A stretch of 64,000 nt of DNA from Tenebrio molitor (taxonomy: Eukaryota > Arthropoda > Insecta > Coleoptera > Tenebrionidae). This document shows positions 1 through 11,143 of the stretch, piece by piece (the stretch's first letter is position 1; every line of letters starts with the position of its first letter). The DNA lies in assembly GCF_963966145.1 (NCBI RefSeq), contig NC_091047.1, positions 8,184,001 to 8,248,000 on the forward strand, given 5' to 3'. The position numbers and the translations under genes were made by a program. The notes under the pieces are model-generated. The model saw only the letters and a list, made by a program, of their open reading frames with translations. It made no database searches and was not told the origin of the DNA.

Positions 1-2545
1 TTCGAAATTAATTTACTTTTTCTGTCAGACGAACAGAGTTCCCGGAAAACGTGTCGCAATCTTGCCCCGCATGGCCATTTTGGGCAGCTTGTGGGAGCCG
101 CCATTTTCTTTTATTTTTATGTAAAAAATATTGTTTACATTTACCATTACTTTGATAATAAAATGAAAAGATCGTACTTACATATTTTGATAACTTTATA
201 CGATAAAAACTAAAACACGAACGCATGAAAAACGGGGTTCAAAGGGTAGAAGACCCCCTTAATTTCATTGTTTAGTACATGTTTAATAACGGATTACGTT
301 GTATGTGGTCGAGGTTAACATATACAGGGTGATTTACGAGGAATAATGAGCCCGACGGAATAGAAAATGCAACCCGCAATTCATCAGAAGAAAAACCCGG
401 ACATTTACCGCTTCGATGTCCGGCTTTTTGTTGCAATGTATTGTGGGTTGCATTTTCTATTCCGTCAGGCTCATTATTCCTCGTAAATCACCCTGTATGT
501 ATACATTTTAACGTAGTAGAATTAAATTAAAATGAATTATTATTACAACAAAAAGAAAGTCAGTTCTCATTTGAAAAGATTTCCATTTCTTGTTTAATTC
601 AAAAGTGACACTATAAATCTTCGAACTCGTAAATTCCTCCTTTACAGTGTAAGTTTGCTCATATTATCATTTGAATAATAAAGAAATAAAATAAATGGGT
701 CCTTGCTACCTACAGTATACATTTTTTTAGACAGAACAGCATATTTCACATTTTATGATTACAAGTTTTACGACAAAATTAATTATTAACATTTTCTAGA
801 TATCAGCAAAAGTCTGACAAATCAGCATTTCGCATTGATAGTTTTTTTAAATCAAAGTATTTATTTTAGCAATACTAAAACATGCGTAGAAATAAAAATA
901 CACAAATCACCTCTTGTTGTCATTCTTAATTATTAATAAAAGCCGTAAATCATTATTTCACAATGTATGATTGGATAGTTCTAAAGCAAAGATCATTCTT
1001 CAGATTTTGAGATCTTGAGAACTTAAACCACAACAAAAACGACAGACAGCAAAATATGTCTGTTTTCAATGTTTTGACATTTGTCGAACAAAAATAAATT
1101 GTATCAGTGACCTTTTCATACCTAGATAATTTATTCAAAATTAAACAAATTCAAACTTTACTTATGAATTGAAAAACTAGTTCTTGTTATCCTTCCGTAC
1201 ATTTAAAATCTTCATAAACGCGACTCAAAATACTCTAGAAGCTGAAATGGAATTGCACTAATTTTACCAGAAATACTCCGCACTACTCTTTGAATAATAA
1301 ATTCGTTAAATTAACCTGCATTTATTTGATTTATACCCTCCCGTCATAATTTGTGATAATAGTAATGAATATGTTCCATTGTTACCATTTATCAATATTG
1401 ATCTACAAAAGTCTCAATTAATTCGACAAAGCAGTAAAGAGCATCGATTGTCTCAAATGTGAAAGGCTAAACAAACAATGAAACAAAAATAAAAACGGAA
1501 TAGCTCTAGCATTTATTTTTGTAGCAATGGAAAATAATTACACTAAATTGTTGTAATGATAGTAATAAATATTCCTAAAAACTCTAATTGTAACTATAAA
1601 CACTTCAATTACACACACCAAATGTCATGCCAACATAACAAACCTATAATTACAAATGAAATTGAGTTTAGGCATCCGAAACCTTTAATTTTTTGCTATC
1701 CTTGAGACGTTTATTTTATCCTGAAACCTCTTCGAATTATCTCGTGGTTCTTTGTCTCGATTCGAACAAGCCTGCCAAAATATTTAACATCTACTGACGC
1801 CGAACAATTTCTTGCATTTCTCTTTCTACTCTGACCTTTCTGACAAAGATTAGAATTACGTATCTGGTTCCGCAGATTTGTATTTTAGACACGTAAAAAT
1901 TTAATAGGGTGCTTCACACCCCTCGAAAAATTTTATCGCCCAAGATCTGATGAGAAAATCAACTTGAGCCAGCTCACGCCACTCACTTGTTAGGTAATTG
2001 TGCAAAATGGAGATAAAACAGAAGGCTGTAGCATGAGATAAATGCGAAACACTCTGAACAATTTATTTGTACAAATTCGATTAAAAGGGGATCGGGAGGA
2101 ATGCTATTGTCAGATTACAAAGGAGATTACAATGTCGAACAATGGATAATGTTACGGGCACTGTGTAATCTAGTAAATTATTGAAAGGCACAGCAACAAT
2201 GAGAGGGCGCAGTTGTATAAGCAGCAAGGGCTTGGGGTGATAAATCAAAATGAAATAAGCCTTGAATTGACACAAAATTGATGGAGAAGCAAAACATGAA
2301 AGAAGAATGGATCCGCTTGTCTTCGGCACAAAAATAATGACAAGGGAAAGCTCGATTATTGATTTACACTCAAAGGTGTTCATTCATGTCATGTTTCACC
2401 TGTCAGTGAGACAACAAACAGTTTATTTTTAAAGTAATTGCATTTTTCCCTAATTGCACAATACTCACTGGGGGCATTGAAGGGTTGTTTCCCTCGCCAG
2501 CATGCGAGTTGATAATCGACTGAGGGGTTGTTTTCTTGTTTTCAG
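1..2545. other. AT-rich intergenic DNA upstream of the ITG-like gene
   Basis: No credible gene is visible on either strand. The stretch is AT-rich with short open frames only. It holds one clear foldback element at 322-498. Near the right end, a TCAGT arthropod-type initiator at about 2404 and a splice acceptor ending at 2545 suggest a non-coding first exon of the downstream neuropeptide gene, but I cannot fix its donor. Confidence 0.6.
322..498. repeat. foldback element (MITE-like), two nested hairpins
   Basis: The left arm starts ATACAGGGTGATTTACGAGG and the right arm at 440-498 is its reverse complement. The arms are about 59 bp with two mismatches. Inside lies a second inverted repeat with core CCGGACAT/ATGTCCGG, so the whole 177 bp could fold into one long hairpin. 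There is no coding capacity. The ACAGGGT terminus is shared with the elements at 8.0-9.0 kb. Confidence 0.85.
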
Positions 2546-2552
2546 ACAAAAA

Positions 2553-5500
2553 ATGCGTGCCCTCATCATATTGTTTATGGCTTGCCTTTTGGGTCATAAA
2601 GCACATGGCTGGGGCGGCCTCTTCAATAGGTTCTCCCCCGAGATGCTCGCAAACATGGGCTACGGAGGACACGGCGGCTTCATCCAGGTCAGAGACAACA
2701 CAAATAATTCTGTAAATAATCGATCAGTCCGAGGAAAACACGGCGAGAAGCGCCGTTGTTTTCACAGGATTATCGATCCTGTGCCTCAAGAAGCCAGGAT
2801 ATTGCGTCTTTCCCTCAAACGTAAATATTCAAACCGCGGAGTTCGTTTCCTTTGTCGCCGGTAATGTCATTCTTTTAACTGCGAAGCAGCTTTCTTCCGC
2901 GGTCTGGAAGCGTGGAAATTATGTAAAATGTGTTTCAGAGGACCGGCGAAGGAGACGAAGGGATACTGGAGGAGTACGCGAGCGAGGGTGACGAAGAGCC
3001 CTGCTACGGAAAGCGCTGCACTGCAAACGAGCACTGCTGCCCAGGCTCGGTCTGTGTCGACGTAGATGGAGGTAATGTCATTGAATTATGTCGTTTCCGT
3101 TTCACCCTCTAATAATGCAACTGCGGCGAAGAAAGCGCGAGAAATCTCGAAAAGGCGGGAATGTGTGGTGGTTTGTGAATGGGAGCGTGTGCGGAAATGA
3201 TGGCTCATTTTGGAAGTTTCACAACTTAGACTTTTTCGCACTTGCTGAATTAAAGAGGAAACAATTTCCAACTGGGGAGTTAATTATTCGGTGCCCCCGA
3301 GAAATCTTTCGTGTCTTGTTAACTAATTGATGCAAAAGGGTTCGCTTTTTCAGCTTAAAAATATTTTTTTAATTTGACAAAATGCTAATGTCTTTGTGGA
3401 CGTGAACAATTTAAATAATGCTTTCAGAACAAATTGTAAAAAGTCTTTCAGTGAGACAAACAATTTCAAGGAAACTGTATATATTTATATTTTGGTAAAA
3501 ATAAAAATACTCAATTTCTATATAAAAATTTAAACCAAGATTTAAACATTACCTGAACAAGAGCAAATTATATCACGAATTAAGAAATTTTTCAGTTTAT
3601 ATTTTTTAAATGTTTTTCGTATTTTATGATTATTTTCTCCACACCTGTTAATAACATATATGTACTATTTTTTCTTCAAACCTTCATAACAAATTATTTA
3701 ATTATTTAAGACATGTTAAGAAACCAGGTAGGAATTTCAAATGATTTAGCTAGTTTTCTTTACTGCCGCTCATCAGCGGAGATAATAACTTCACGGACGC
3801 CCTCAGCGGAGATAATAACTTTATCTGCCGCTCGTCAGCTCGTTAGATGTCATGACAATGAAGTGACACTTTAGCATTATCAATGCAGCAGGATAATGTC
3901 ATAATTTACGGACGTTTGAAGAAAAATAATATTATGATTATACCTATTTTGTTTATTGTGTTTATTGTTAAATAATAATATTCATTACCCACGGCGGTGA
4001 GTAACGACTCATTACTCCATGGATTGTAACTAATCTAACTACATCATTCTATTTTGAAAATAAATTAATTCTGATAGTGAAAATGATGATATCTGTACAT
4101 CACAGAAAAAGTAACGTATGTTACTCGCGTGTAATGGTACGATACAGTATTCGCCTGCAAACTTCATTCTCATCGGCAATGGCCATCATTATACGCTCGT
4201 TGTATAATATACCATTATTCATCAAGTTTATGATTTTGAAATGTTTGCAAAACATTTCATTAATAAAGTACATAATCGATTAAAGTTAAATAGACTCTTC
4301 ACTTCCTTGAAACAATTTGCTCATCTAATTAATGAATAAATTATGAGTTTGAAAACTCTTTTCTGATCAGCAGTTTTACATTTATAAAAATTCTATTGTT
4401 GTATTTATTTAACAATTTGATGAAAACTTCAGGTTTGTTTGGAAAGTTTGTTCGGAAACTTTAGTAAATATTTGAAATCGTCTTAAAGTACCTTCTCTAG
4501 AATAACGTTGTTGAAACATTTCGTCGGCTCGCTGAGTCGTAAAAACTCTCAAGCACATTTAAACCGCATAAGATTAATTAACAAGTGAGATGATGAGCCT
4601 TGCAAGCTGCGAAATATTTCGAGTAAAAAATGTCACAGTTGCATCAACTGGGAATTTAAATTAAAAATAAATTACTGAATTTTTGCAGCAAGTCGACGAT
4701 TTATCAAAATATTGTTTCCTTTTTTTCAAATCTCGATTTAAAACTCTCTTCATGTTTATGATAATTTTGACGTTAACACAAAGAAACTTTTAATAAATCT
4801 TTATTAAAGAAAAATATTTGATAATTTTTGAAATCCCAAAATACAAGATATGACTTCCTGTTTGAGCAATTTTTATCTTAGTCAAATATGTATGTTGATT
4901 AGCAAATCCTTTTTGGCTTTATTTTTAAAGCATTTTGTATCGTCATAATGGAATAACCGGTGTTTTTTTAAATTTGGCGTCAAAGTTGGCGTTGAAGAGT
5001 CGATTGTGAACGCACCACCGGAGATTACAACTCTGATCAGCTATTTAAATCTAACCTCACTTTTTGCGTCCAGTTTGAAAAATCAGTCTTTTTTAATACA
5101 GGTGGTTCATTCACAATCGACTCTTCAACGTCAAATTTAAAAAAAATACCCTTCATATGTTGAAATACAAATTGAAAAATATTTTTTGCAAAATAAAATG
5201 TTTTATCTAAATACTCGTGTAAAATATAACGTTTTTCATTATTGGATTTTTTTCAATAACTGAAGAGTAAAACCCTTGCAGGCCTTTCAAAATCCATATA
5301 ATTTGAATTTATCAATTTGCCGCGGTAAATTGCCAAATTAGGAAATTCAAAATTACTACACTGAAACAGCAAGTGATGCCAACAATTGACAGCACGGATG
5401 TCGTGGAAAACAACTATGGGCCGTGTCACAACACCCTTATTAAATTTAATCATGACTCTAATTACCTTGGCGACGAATTCATCTCTTTCTGGCAGGTTAT

Positions 5501-7228
5501 AATTGCATAAATCTATATCGTTTTTGTTTAATTTAATCACGATTTTAATTATCGGCAACTTTAATAACGGTGTCGTGATACGGCCCCTTATCTTTTATTT
5601 ATTTATTAAAAGAAATCTTAAAATTATAGTTTTTAAAAATAATTAGAGTTCGTGGAAAAACTTCAAAATGATCTTAACATGTAATAACTGAAAAAATGAT
5701 CTCAATTCTTTTAATACATTTTTCCGGAAAAAGTCTTGGAAACAACATTTTCCTGCTTATTTACGCGCAGGAAAATTGAGTTTTCCGGACTAGTACTGTA
5801 AAGACTTTACAAGACGCAAAATAAATGTTTTCGATGTTTTTTACTTTGTAACTATAGTTGCCAACAAAATTGACAAACTAGATTTTTGTGGAATTTGTAA
5901 AAAAAATTTCTAAAACTTGTAAATTTCGTCTTTTTTACGATTTTCGGAAAAATTTAATACAAAATACGTCAGTAAAATGTCTTACTTGACTCGGAGCTTT
6001 AAAATACTCGGCACAATTTAGCTCCTCTTCAGTAACGTGAGATTTTCCTGACTTTTATGTAAATAACTATGAACGGTCTTAAGTTCTAACTAAACTAAAA
6101 AAAAAAATGGTTAAGCTGAATAGAGTTTTAATTTTACTTTTAAACTAATTTCATGTATTCTTCATCGGTTTTATTAAATTTCTCAGATAGTGCCAAAGTT
6201 ATCTAGACAGAATAGAGAAACTTGTAAATCCAAAGAGAGTAGTCCATGAATATTCAAATTGATTCAGACCTGAATTTCTTCTTAGGCAAACTTATTCCTT
6301 CAATGCACGAAGGAATCTTATTTCTTAAAATATCACTGGTTCGAGTCTGTATTTTACAACCTCTAGAGATGATTTTCTTGGATAGAAACAATCCAGTCAA
6401 GTTAATTCAATAAAATCTAAAGAACTTTTTCAAGTTAAGTTTTACTGTCAAGTACTCCATTTTGACCAATATTTAGCAATTATAATTAAATTTCATTTTA
6501 TTTTTGTCCGCTTTTTTAATGAAATTTTTATTTTCTAAAAATATTTCGTTTTTGCCAAAACTCTATCAAACCAGACAAACTGGATGAAAACTTTACTGTC
6601 TTAACATTTTTTTTCAATACAAGTCCTTCCTGTCGTGCATTTTTGTTAATTTCTTAAAATGATGCATCAAAGCTGCAGTAATTCTCGCTTGCAAGTGCAA
6701 CCCACCAAGCTGCCCGAAATAATCCCCCCAACTTGTTGCAGTAGTCGGATCGTGTTTATTCGCCTATGGGCGCAGAGTGGGTGAGTTATGCAGAAGAGAC
6801 AGCGACTGCGAATCCGGATTGGTGTGTGCGGAAGCGGAGCCCGGCGTATCCACTCGAGTGTGCAGACCTCCGGTTCACCAGGACAAGCAATACTCCGAAC
6901 CTTGCAACATGTCGAGCGAGTGCGACATCTCCAGAGGACTGTGCTGCCAGCTGCAGAGACGCCACCGACAGGCGCCGAGGAAGGTGAGCACGTGTCCTTG
7001 CCACTGACCCGCGGTCCTCCAGGATCCGGAATTGGGGTCGCGACCCAAATTCGAGCTGGAATCGGGTCGATATAGACGCGGCTATTTTTCCAGGTCTGCT
7101 CCTACTTCAAGGATCCTCTGGTGTGCATAGGCCCGGTGGCGTCCGACCAGATCAAGAACACCATACAGCACACGGCTGGGGAGAAGAGGCTCACGGGTCT
7201 GGCCAGTTTCAAGAGACCAATGCACTAA
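2553..7228 (+). CDS. ITG-like neuropeptide precursor (secreted Cys-rich prohormone)
   Basis: Exons join(2553..2687, 2939..3071, 6778..6983, 7094..7228) give 202 residues, all joins in phase with GT-AG sites. The ATG at 2553 follows a splice acceptor (TTTTCAG at 2545) and opens a clean signal peptide, MRALIILFMACLLGHKAHG. The mature region starts WGGLFNRFSPEMLANMGYGG, which I recognise from insect ITG-like/prohormone-3 precursors. A Cys-rich middle follows (CYGKRC, EHCCPGSVC, LCRRDSDC, VCRPP, GLCCQL, KVCSY). The C-terminus reads GEKR-LTGLASF-KR-PMH, so dibasic cleavage would free LTGLASF where other insects carry ITG-type peptides. Expected role: secreted brain or neuroendocrine peptide; receptor unknown to me. 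The second intron is 3.7 kb and full of foldback elements. The family name rests on recalled motifs; the secreted prohormone character is seen directly. Confidence 0.85.
3762..3839. repeat. Short direct-repeat block
   Basis: TCAGCGGAGATAATAACTT occurs at 3773-3791 and again at 3803-3821 (30 bp period). The pair is flanked by two copies of CTGCCGCTCRTCAGC (3762-3776 and 3825-3839). The function is not evident. Confidence 0.6.
4959..5151. repeat. Foldback element, family shared with 16033-16206
   Basis: Inverted arms both carry GAAGAGTCGATTGTGAA (around 4994) and its reverse complement (5111-5128). The same arm sequence forms the termini of the element at 16033-16206, so these are two copies of one MITE family. 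This copy is more diverged and has a different, longer loop. Confidence 0.8.
5418..5587. repeat. Foldback element, about 170 bp
   Basis: The left end GGGCCGTGTCACAACACC and the right end are imperfect inverted repeats of about 27 bp (the right end reverse-complemented begins GGGGCCGTATCACGACACC). There is no coding capacity. The family is unknown to me. Confidence 0.65.
6195..6360. repeat. Dispersed repeat, copy 1
   Basis: It shares diverged but colinear sequence, including the core AATATTCAAATTGATTC, with about 9605-9780 in the same orientation. Both copies begin with a CTAGA..GAAAC block. Edges are approximate and no terminal structure is visible. Confidence 0.5.
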
Positions 7229-8156
7229 ATCGCACCCTTTTCCCGTAAACACCCTGTACATTTCTACGTCACGTCGGAAATTACGTCGTACGGTTTCATC
7301 GATTTTGCGTTTATTTGTTGTACACTAACAATACTGTAAAGGTCACATTGATTTCAAAACTTTCAAGAACGTTATTATTTCGAGCCCTCCAACAAAAGCG
7401 TACAACGTAAGTTCTCGATTATCGCAAAACATAACATCCGTAAGCGTATTGATTTCAATTTTACGTATTGGCTGAGGTATTTATAGTGTTTAAGGTGTTT
7501 CCAATCAAATTTTAAATCTGGCCTAGATATAGTATTGAGAAGATAAAAAATACATATCGTAGTTGGTACTTAATAGTTGTAAGGAAGATTTTATTCAATG
7601 TGCTTCTCGTAGAACGCACGAGAGTTATATTTTACAGAATAATATTTCAAAACTTTTAACCGTCTAACTGTGATGATTTATTATAATTTGCGCCGGGAAA
7701 CCTTTCGCGATTAATCACTTAATTTTCAACTTTATGAATAATGGCAGAAAACAAAAGGCAGCAGTGATGAATTAATCGCGACGAAGGCTTTCGACTACTG
7801 CTTCACATATTTGAGCGCAAACTTCTCGATGGAACGAGATTGATACATATCATAATATACATATCATATAATTATATTGATGTTATATTACTTTACTGTG
7901 AAACAAACATATACGAAATATTAAATAAATGTCTACAGCAAACATCTTTCATTGCCCCGACCCCAACTCCCCACCACTAAAATAAAAACTGACGTTATTA
8001 TTAGTCTGGGACAAAATTTACTTTAAAAAATTACAATACAATAATATATACAGGGTGTAATATAAAGAGTGTACACCAACATGGCGACGTTGTTCCTCAT
8101 TCGAATTTAAAAAAAGACACAGCAACAAAATTATTCTAAAATACTAGATATAAATA

Positions 8157-8264
8157 TTACAGGGTTATTACAAATGTTTCTAACATCGTAGGTGGCTGTG
8201 CGCTATGCTTTAGGTGCGCCGCTACGCCAACTAGATGTTAGAAACATTTATAATAACCCTGTAT
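8157..8264. repeat. Small foldback element in the left arm of the composite element
   Basis: The terminus TTACAGGGTTATTACAAATG is inverted at 8236-8264 (reverse complement TATACAGGGTTATTATAAAT). Arms are about 30 bp and the total is 108 bp. There is no coding capacity. Confidence 0.75.
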
Positions 8265-8555
8265 AAACAACAGATTCAATATAAACAAATATTAACTTTT
8301 TACCAAGGACCCATTGATGGGTAGTGGTTTATTTTCTGTTTTTAAATGGCACTATTTTAAACTGAGTTATGATAAAAAGGCTCGAAAGAATTCCAATTTT
8401 TAATTTGTTAATGGTAACTTCTTTTTTTTGTCAATTATCCAATACATAATTTTAAACTTTTAGAATTTTTTCTCGTAAAGTTTCTCATCGTAAAGTCCAC
8501 TTTTTACGTTACTATAAAGAGAAAAAGGGGTCTATCAGAATCAGTTAAAATAAAC

Positions 8556-8885
8556 ATACAGGGTTATTCACGAGAGATTTCCGATGAAAATTTCGTTATA
8601 TGCAACCCAAAATACAAGAAACCCCTAGAACTTGATATTTTGTTTAATTCGAAAAAAGTTGCAATCCAAGTAGCTTGGCAAATAAGATTAATCATGACAC
8701 CTTCTCTTTATTGAGGTTATGAGCAAAAGTTAATATAAATGTGAAAACTGACATGACAGAAAATAAGGGCCAGCAATCATTGATTACTTTTTATAAATTT
8801 AGGCAGCTAATAGAAACCAGTGGAAATTGTAGTTTCGGTTGCATATAAAGAAATTTTCATCGTCTCTCGTGACTAACCCTGTATA
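8556..8885. repeat. Foldback element inserted in the composite element, 330 bp
   Basis: The left end ATACAGGGTTATTCACGAG and the right end (reverse complement TATACAGGGTTAGTCACGAG) form arms of about 48 bp that also share GATGAAAATTTC and ATATGCAACC. It interrupts the colinear arms of the larger 8047-9047 structure. Confidence 0.8.
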
Positions 8886-9604
8886 CCACTATTTGAAAAA
8901 ATTAAGTAAACCATTGCCCATCAATGGGTTTACAGTAAAAAGTATAAATTACTACTTTTGTTTATATTCTTTTTAGAACCATTTTATCTCCATGAGAAAT
9001 TTAACGTGGCTATGATAATGTCCGTTTTTTATATTATACCCTGTATAAACTAAAACATTGTTATAATTCATAAAAAATTTTCGTTCGATGAGCTTAATTT
9101 CGTAAATATTCAGGAGTGTATTACAGTACTATTACTTCCATAAATAACAACAAAAACGAAATTTAATAACATTTAAACTAGAAACAAAAATATTTTCTGT
9201 CAACACAATCCATTAAACGAAAAATGTCCAATAAAGGTAGACAGATCTTAAACAATTTCAAGAATTTATCTTAAAAGCTTTTTCAGAATCTTCTGCTTGC
9301 TAAATTCGCAACCATTGTGTTTTACGTAAATAAATATTCATCACTGAAATCATATTGTTTGGTTAGTTATTTTAATAAAAAAATATTTGAGTTTCTACCG
9401 AACTCGAGACATTTTTTACATTCATGGAGATCCATTTAACTCTTGTTTAATTTATTGAATATTGTTATAAAGAAATAAACACTGTTGTCTTGTCGCCTAC
9501 AACTTTTTTTTCAAATTACCTTCGGGCTCGCTTTGGAGCTTCTTTATTGCTTGGATTTTAACTTTCTCAATAAAACAACGAACATTCTACTCTAATACCA
9601 TAAG

Positions 9605-9780
9605 TCAGCTAGAGAAAGTACCGAAACTTTGAGATGTCTTCAGAGAGCATTCCATAAATATTCAAATTGATTCTGGCTTGGACTTCTCTCTAGCCGGTCT
9701 TATTTCGTAAAGTGCTTTCTTATACCAAGCAATCTATTTCTTGCTGTGATCCACTTACTAAATTTTACTAAGCAATCCAT
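9605..9780. repeat. Dispersed repeat, copy 2
   Basis: This is the same family and orientation as 6195-6360, with the shared core AATATTCAAATTGATTC and similar flanks. Edges are approximate. Confidence 0.5.
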
Positions 9781-10694
9781 ACGTAACAATAACACCTATC
9801 AGTATCTAATTTATTATCAGTTTATTTTTACCCCAGGAATGGTATAATAAAGACAAATTTCATAAAAATGGTTGCACATCGTACACTAAAAAATACACTT
9901 TGGAATAGATTATTTTTGCTTGATGGTTCACGGCATTAATGAGCTTTGCTGAGTTTCTCTGAAACTTTTTCACATTTTCGTGAGATTCTTTGATCCTTCC
10001 GTCGAGTCGTTCTCAACGTTTTTAGCTCCTTCAGATGTTTTTCACCCAGGTAACACTTTCTCCATTTAAATCTATCTTTCGTGACGCTTGATTTCCGCCT
10101 ACACAGTAAAACAATTATGGCTAATTTATTTTCCCGCCTTAGGCTTTAGAATATTGGTTTACACCTCCATTATATTACACAACTAATAATACTATAAATA
10201 GTTAAGACTTACTTGACTTACCTGAAATTTTTGGGCATTTTAAAAAACGTATAAATGGAACTATTTCCTTGCATATCATTGGTCAGAACATTATTTGAAT
10301 GACTGTTATCATGAAAAATCGAACATTTCAGGTTTGACATTTAAAATAAATAGTTAGTAATTAGTTGGTGTTGCGATTTTCTTATAGAATCTCCTACGTG
10401 CATGTAAATTAATTTTCATAAATTATTCTTCTTACATAAACTTAAATCAAACTTGAAATTTAAAAATGCTGGAAAATGTTGTGCATCATGATCATTGATC
10501 ATGCAGTGAAAAACAGACGTGGCAGCAAGATATGGCGACTTGCCGGCTCCCCATATGACTAAAACCACAAGCAGCTGTTAAGGTAGATTTTTGGAGAACA
10601 AATAATTTTTCTAAATGCAGATTTCAATTGGCCTTTACATCTGCCTAATTTCACAGCATTTGGCAGCAATTTTTCATTTGAAGTTATCTGAAGG

Positions 10695-10723
10695 ATCAGG
10701 TCAGGTCAAGTCAGGTCAGGTCT
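10695..10723 (+). promoter_or_regulatory. AGGTC(A) pentamer array, possible nuclear-receptor half-sites
   Basis: The run reads ATCAGGTCAGGTCAAGTCAG and continues GTCAGGTCT, giving several AGGTCA or AGGTC units at 5 bp spacing. AGGTCA is the classic nuclear-receptor half-site. It lies about 420 bp beyond the 3' end of the left CPCFC gene. A regulatory role is inference; simple repeat expansion is equally possible. Confidence 0.25.
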
Positions 10724-11110
10724 TAGCAGCTTAAAAACAATGTTCTTAAGCCAGACTTGTTAATCGATATTATGGAAAATCTAATTCTTACATACACATA
10801 AGTACATGTTTAGAAAAATTCCCATTTTCATTTTTTGTCTTCCCATTTTTTATTTTTTTCTTTACACATTTTTTAATGCATTGACATTTCCAAATATTTT
10901 TCAACGGTTCTTGTGATTTTTTGTGGGAAAAAACAGGCGAATATTTAGGAAAATATATTTATTTATGTCTTGTATAATTTACAGCGTCTGATTGCAGGTG
11001 TATGCAAAAAAATAGTCTTCAAGGATTACAGTTAGCGTCAAAAAAAATACACCCTTTTCGTACAGGAAACTTTCGAACACAGCATTGATATTGAGTAAAT
11101 TAAATCTAAG

Positions 11111-11128
11111 ACAACATGTTGTCAGCTG
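11111..11128 (-). promoter_or_regulatory. Conserved 3'UTR palindrome of the left CPCFC gene
   Basis: ACAACATGTTGTCAGCTG on the plus strand lies about 15 bp past the stop codon (on the minus strand, CAGCTGACAACATGTTGT). ACAACATGTTGT is a perfect palindrome. The identical 18 bp occurs at 12925-12942, past the stop of the paralog. Confidence 0.6.
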
Positions 11129-11143
11129 ACTGTCCACCTTGCT

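Larger units (their letters stand above)
3072..6777 (+). other. Long intron 2 of the ITG-like gene
   Basis: This 3.7 kb AT-rich intron holds foldback elements at 4959-5151 and 5418-5587, a short direct-repeat block at 3762-3839 and one copy of a dispersed repeat at about 6195-6360. I see no exon or gene on either strand. The donor GGAG|GTAATG and the acceptor GCAGAG|TGGGTG keep the frame. Confidence 0.7.
8047..9047. repeat. Composite foldback element with long diverged arms
   Basis: The outer ends TATACAGGGTGTAATATAA (left) and its near reverse complement (9029-9047) match. Further in, the arms still pair: CCCATTGATGGG near 8308-8319 pairs with CCCATCAATGGG near 8918-8929, in a wider matching context on both sides. 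Two smaller elements (8157-8264 and 8556-8885) sit inside and account for much of the length. Confidence 0.7.
7229..11143. other. Intergenic region between the ITG-like and CPCFC genes
   Basis: I see no gene here. A possible poly(A) signal for the ITG-like gene lies at about 7923 (AATAAA). The region holds a composite foldback element (8047-9047) with two smaller elements inside it, a dispersed repeat copy at about 9605-9780, and a small AGGTC-type array at 10695-10723. The rest is AT-rich with nothing recognisable. Confidence 0.6.

Noticed and set aside
2081..2383. Hydrophobic 100-codon open frame on the minus strand
   Set aside because: No homology that I recognise, no splice or promoter support; hydrophobic codons are expected from AT-rich DNA.
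6320..6345. GGTTCGAGTCT, resembling a tRNA B box
   Set aside because: No matching A box, acceptor stem or anticodon arm can be folded around it.
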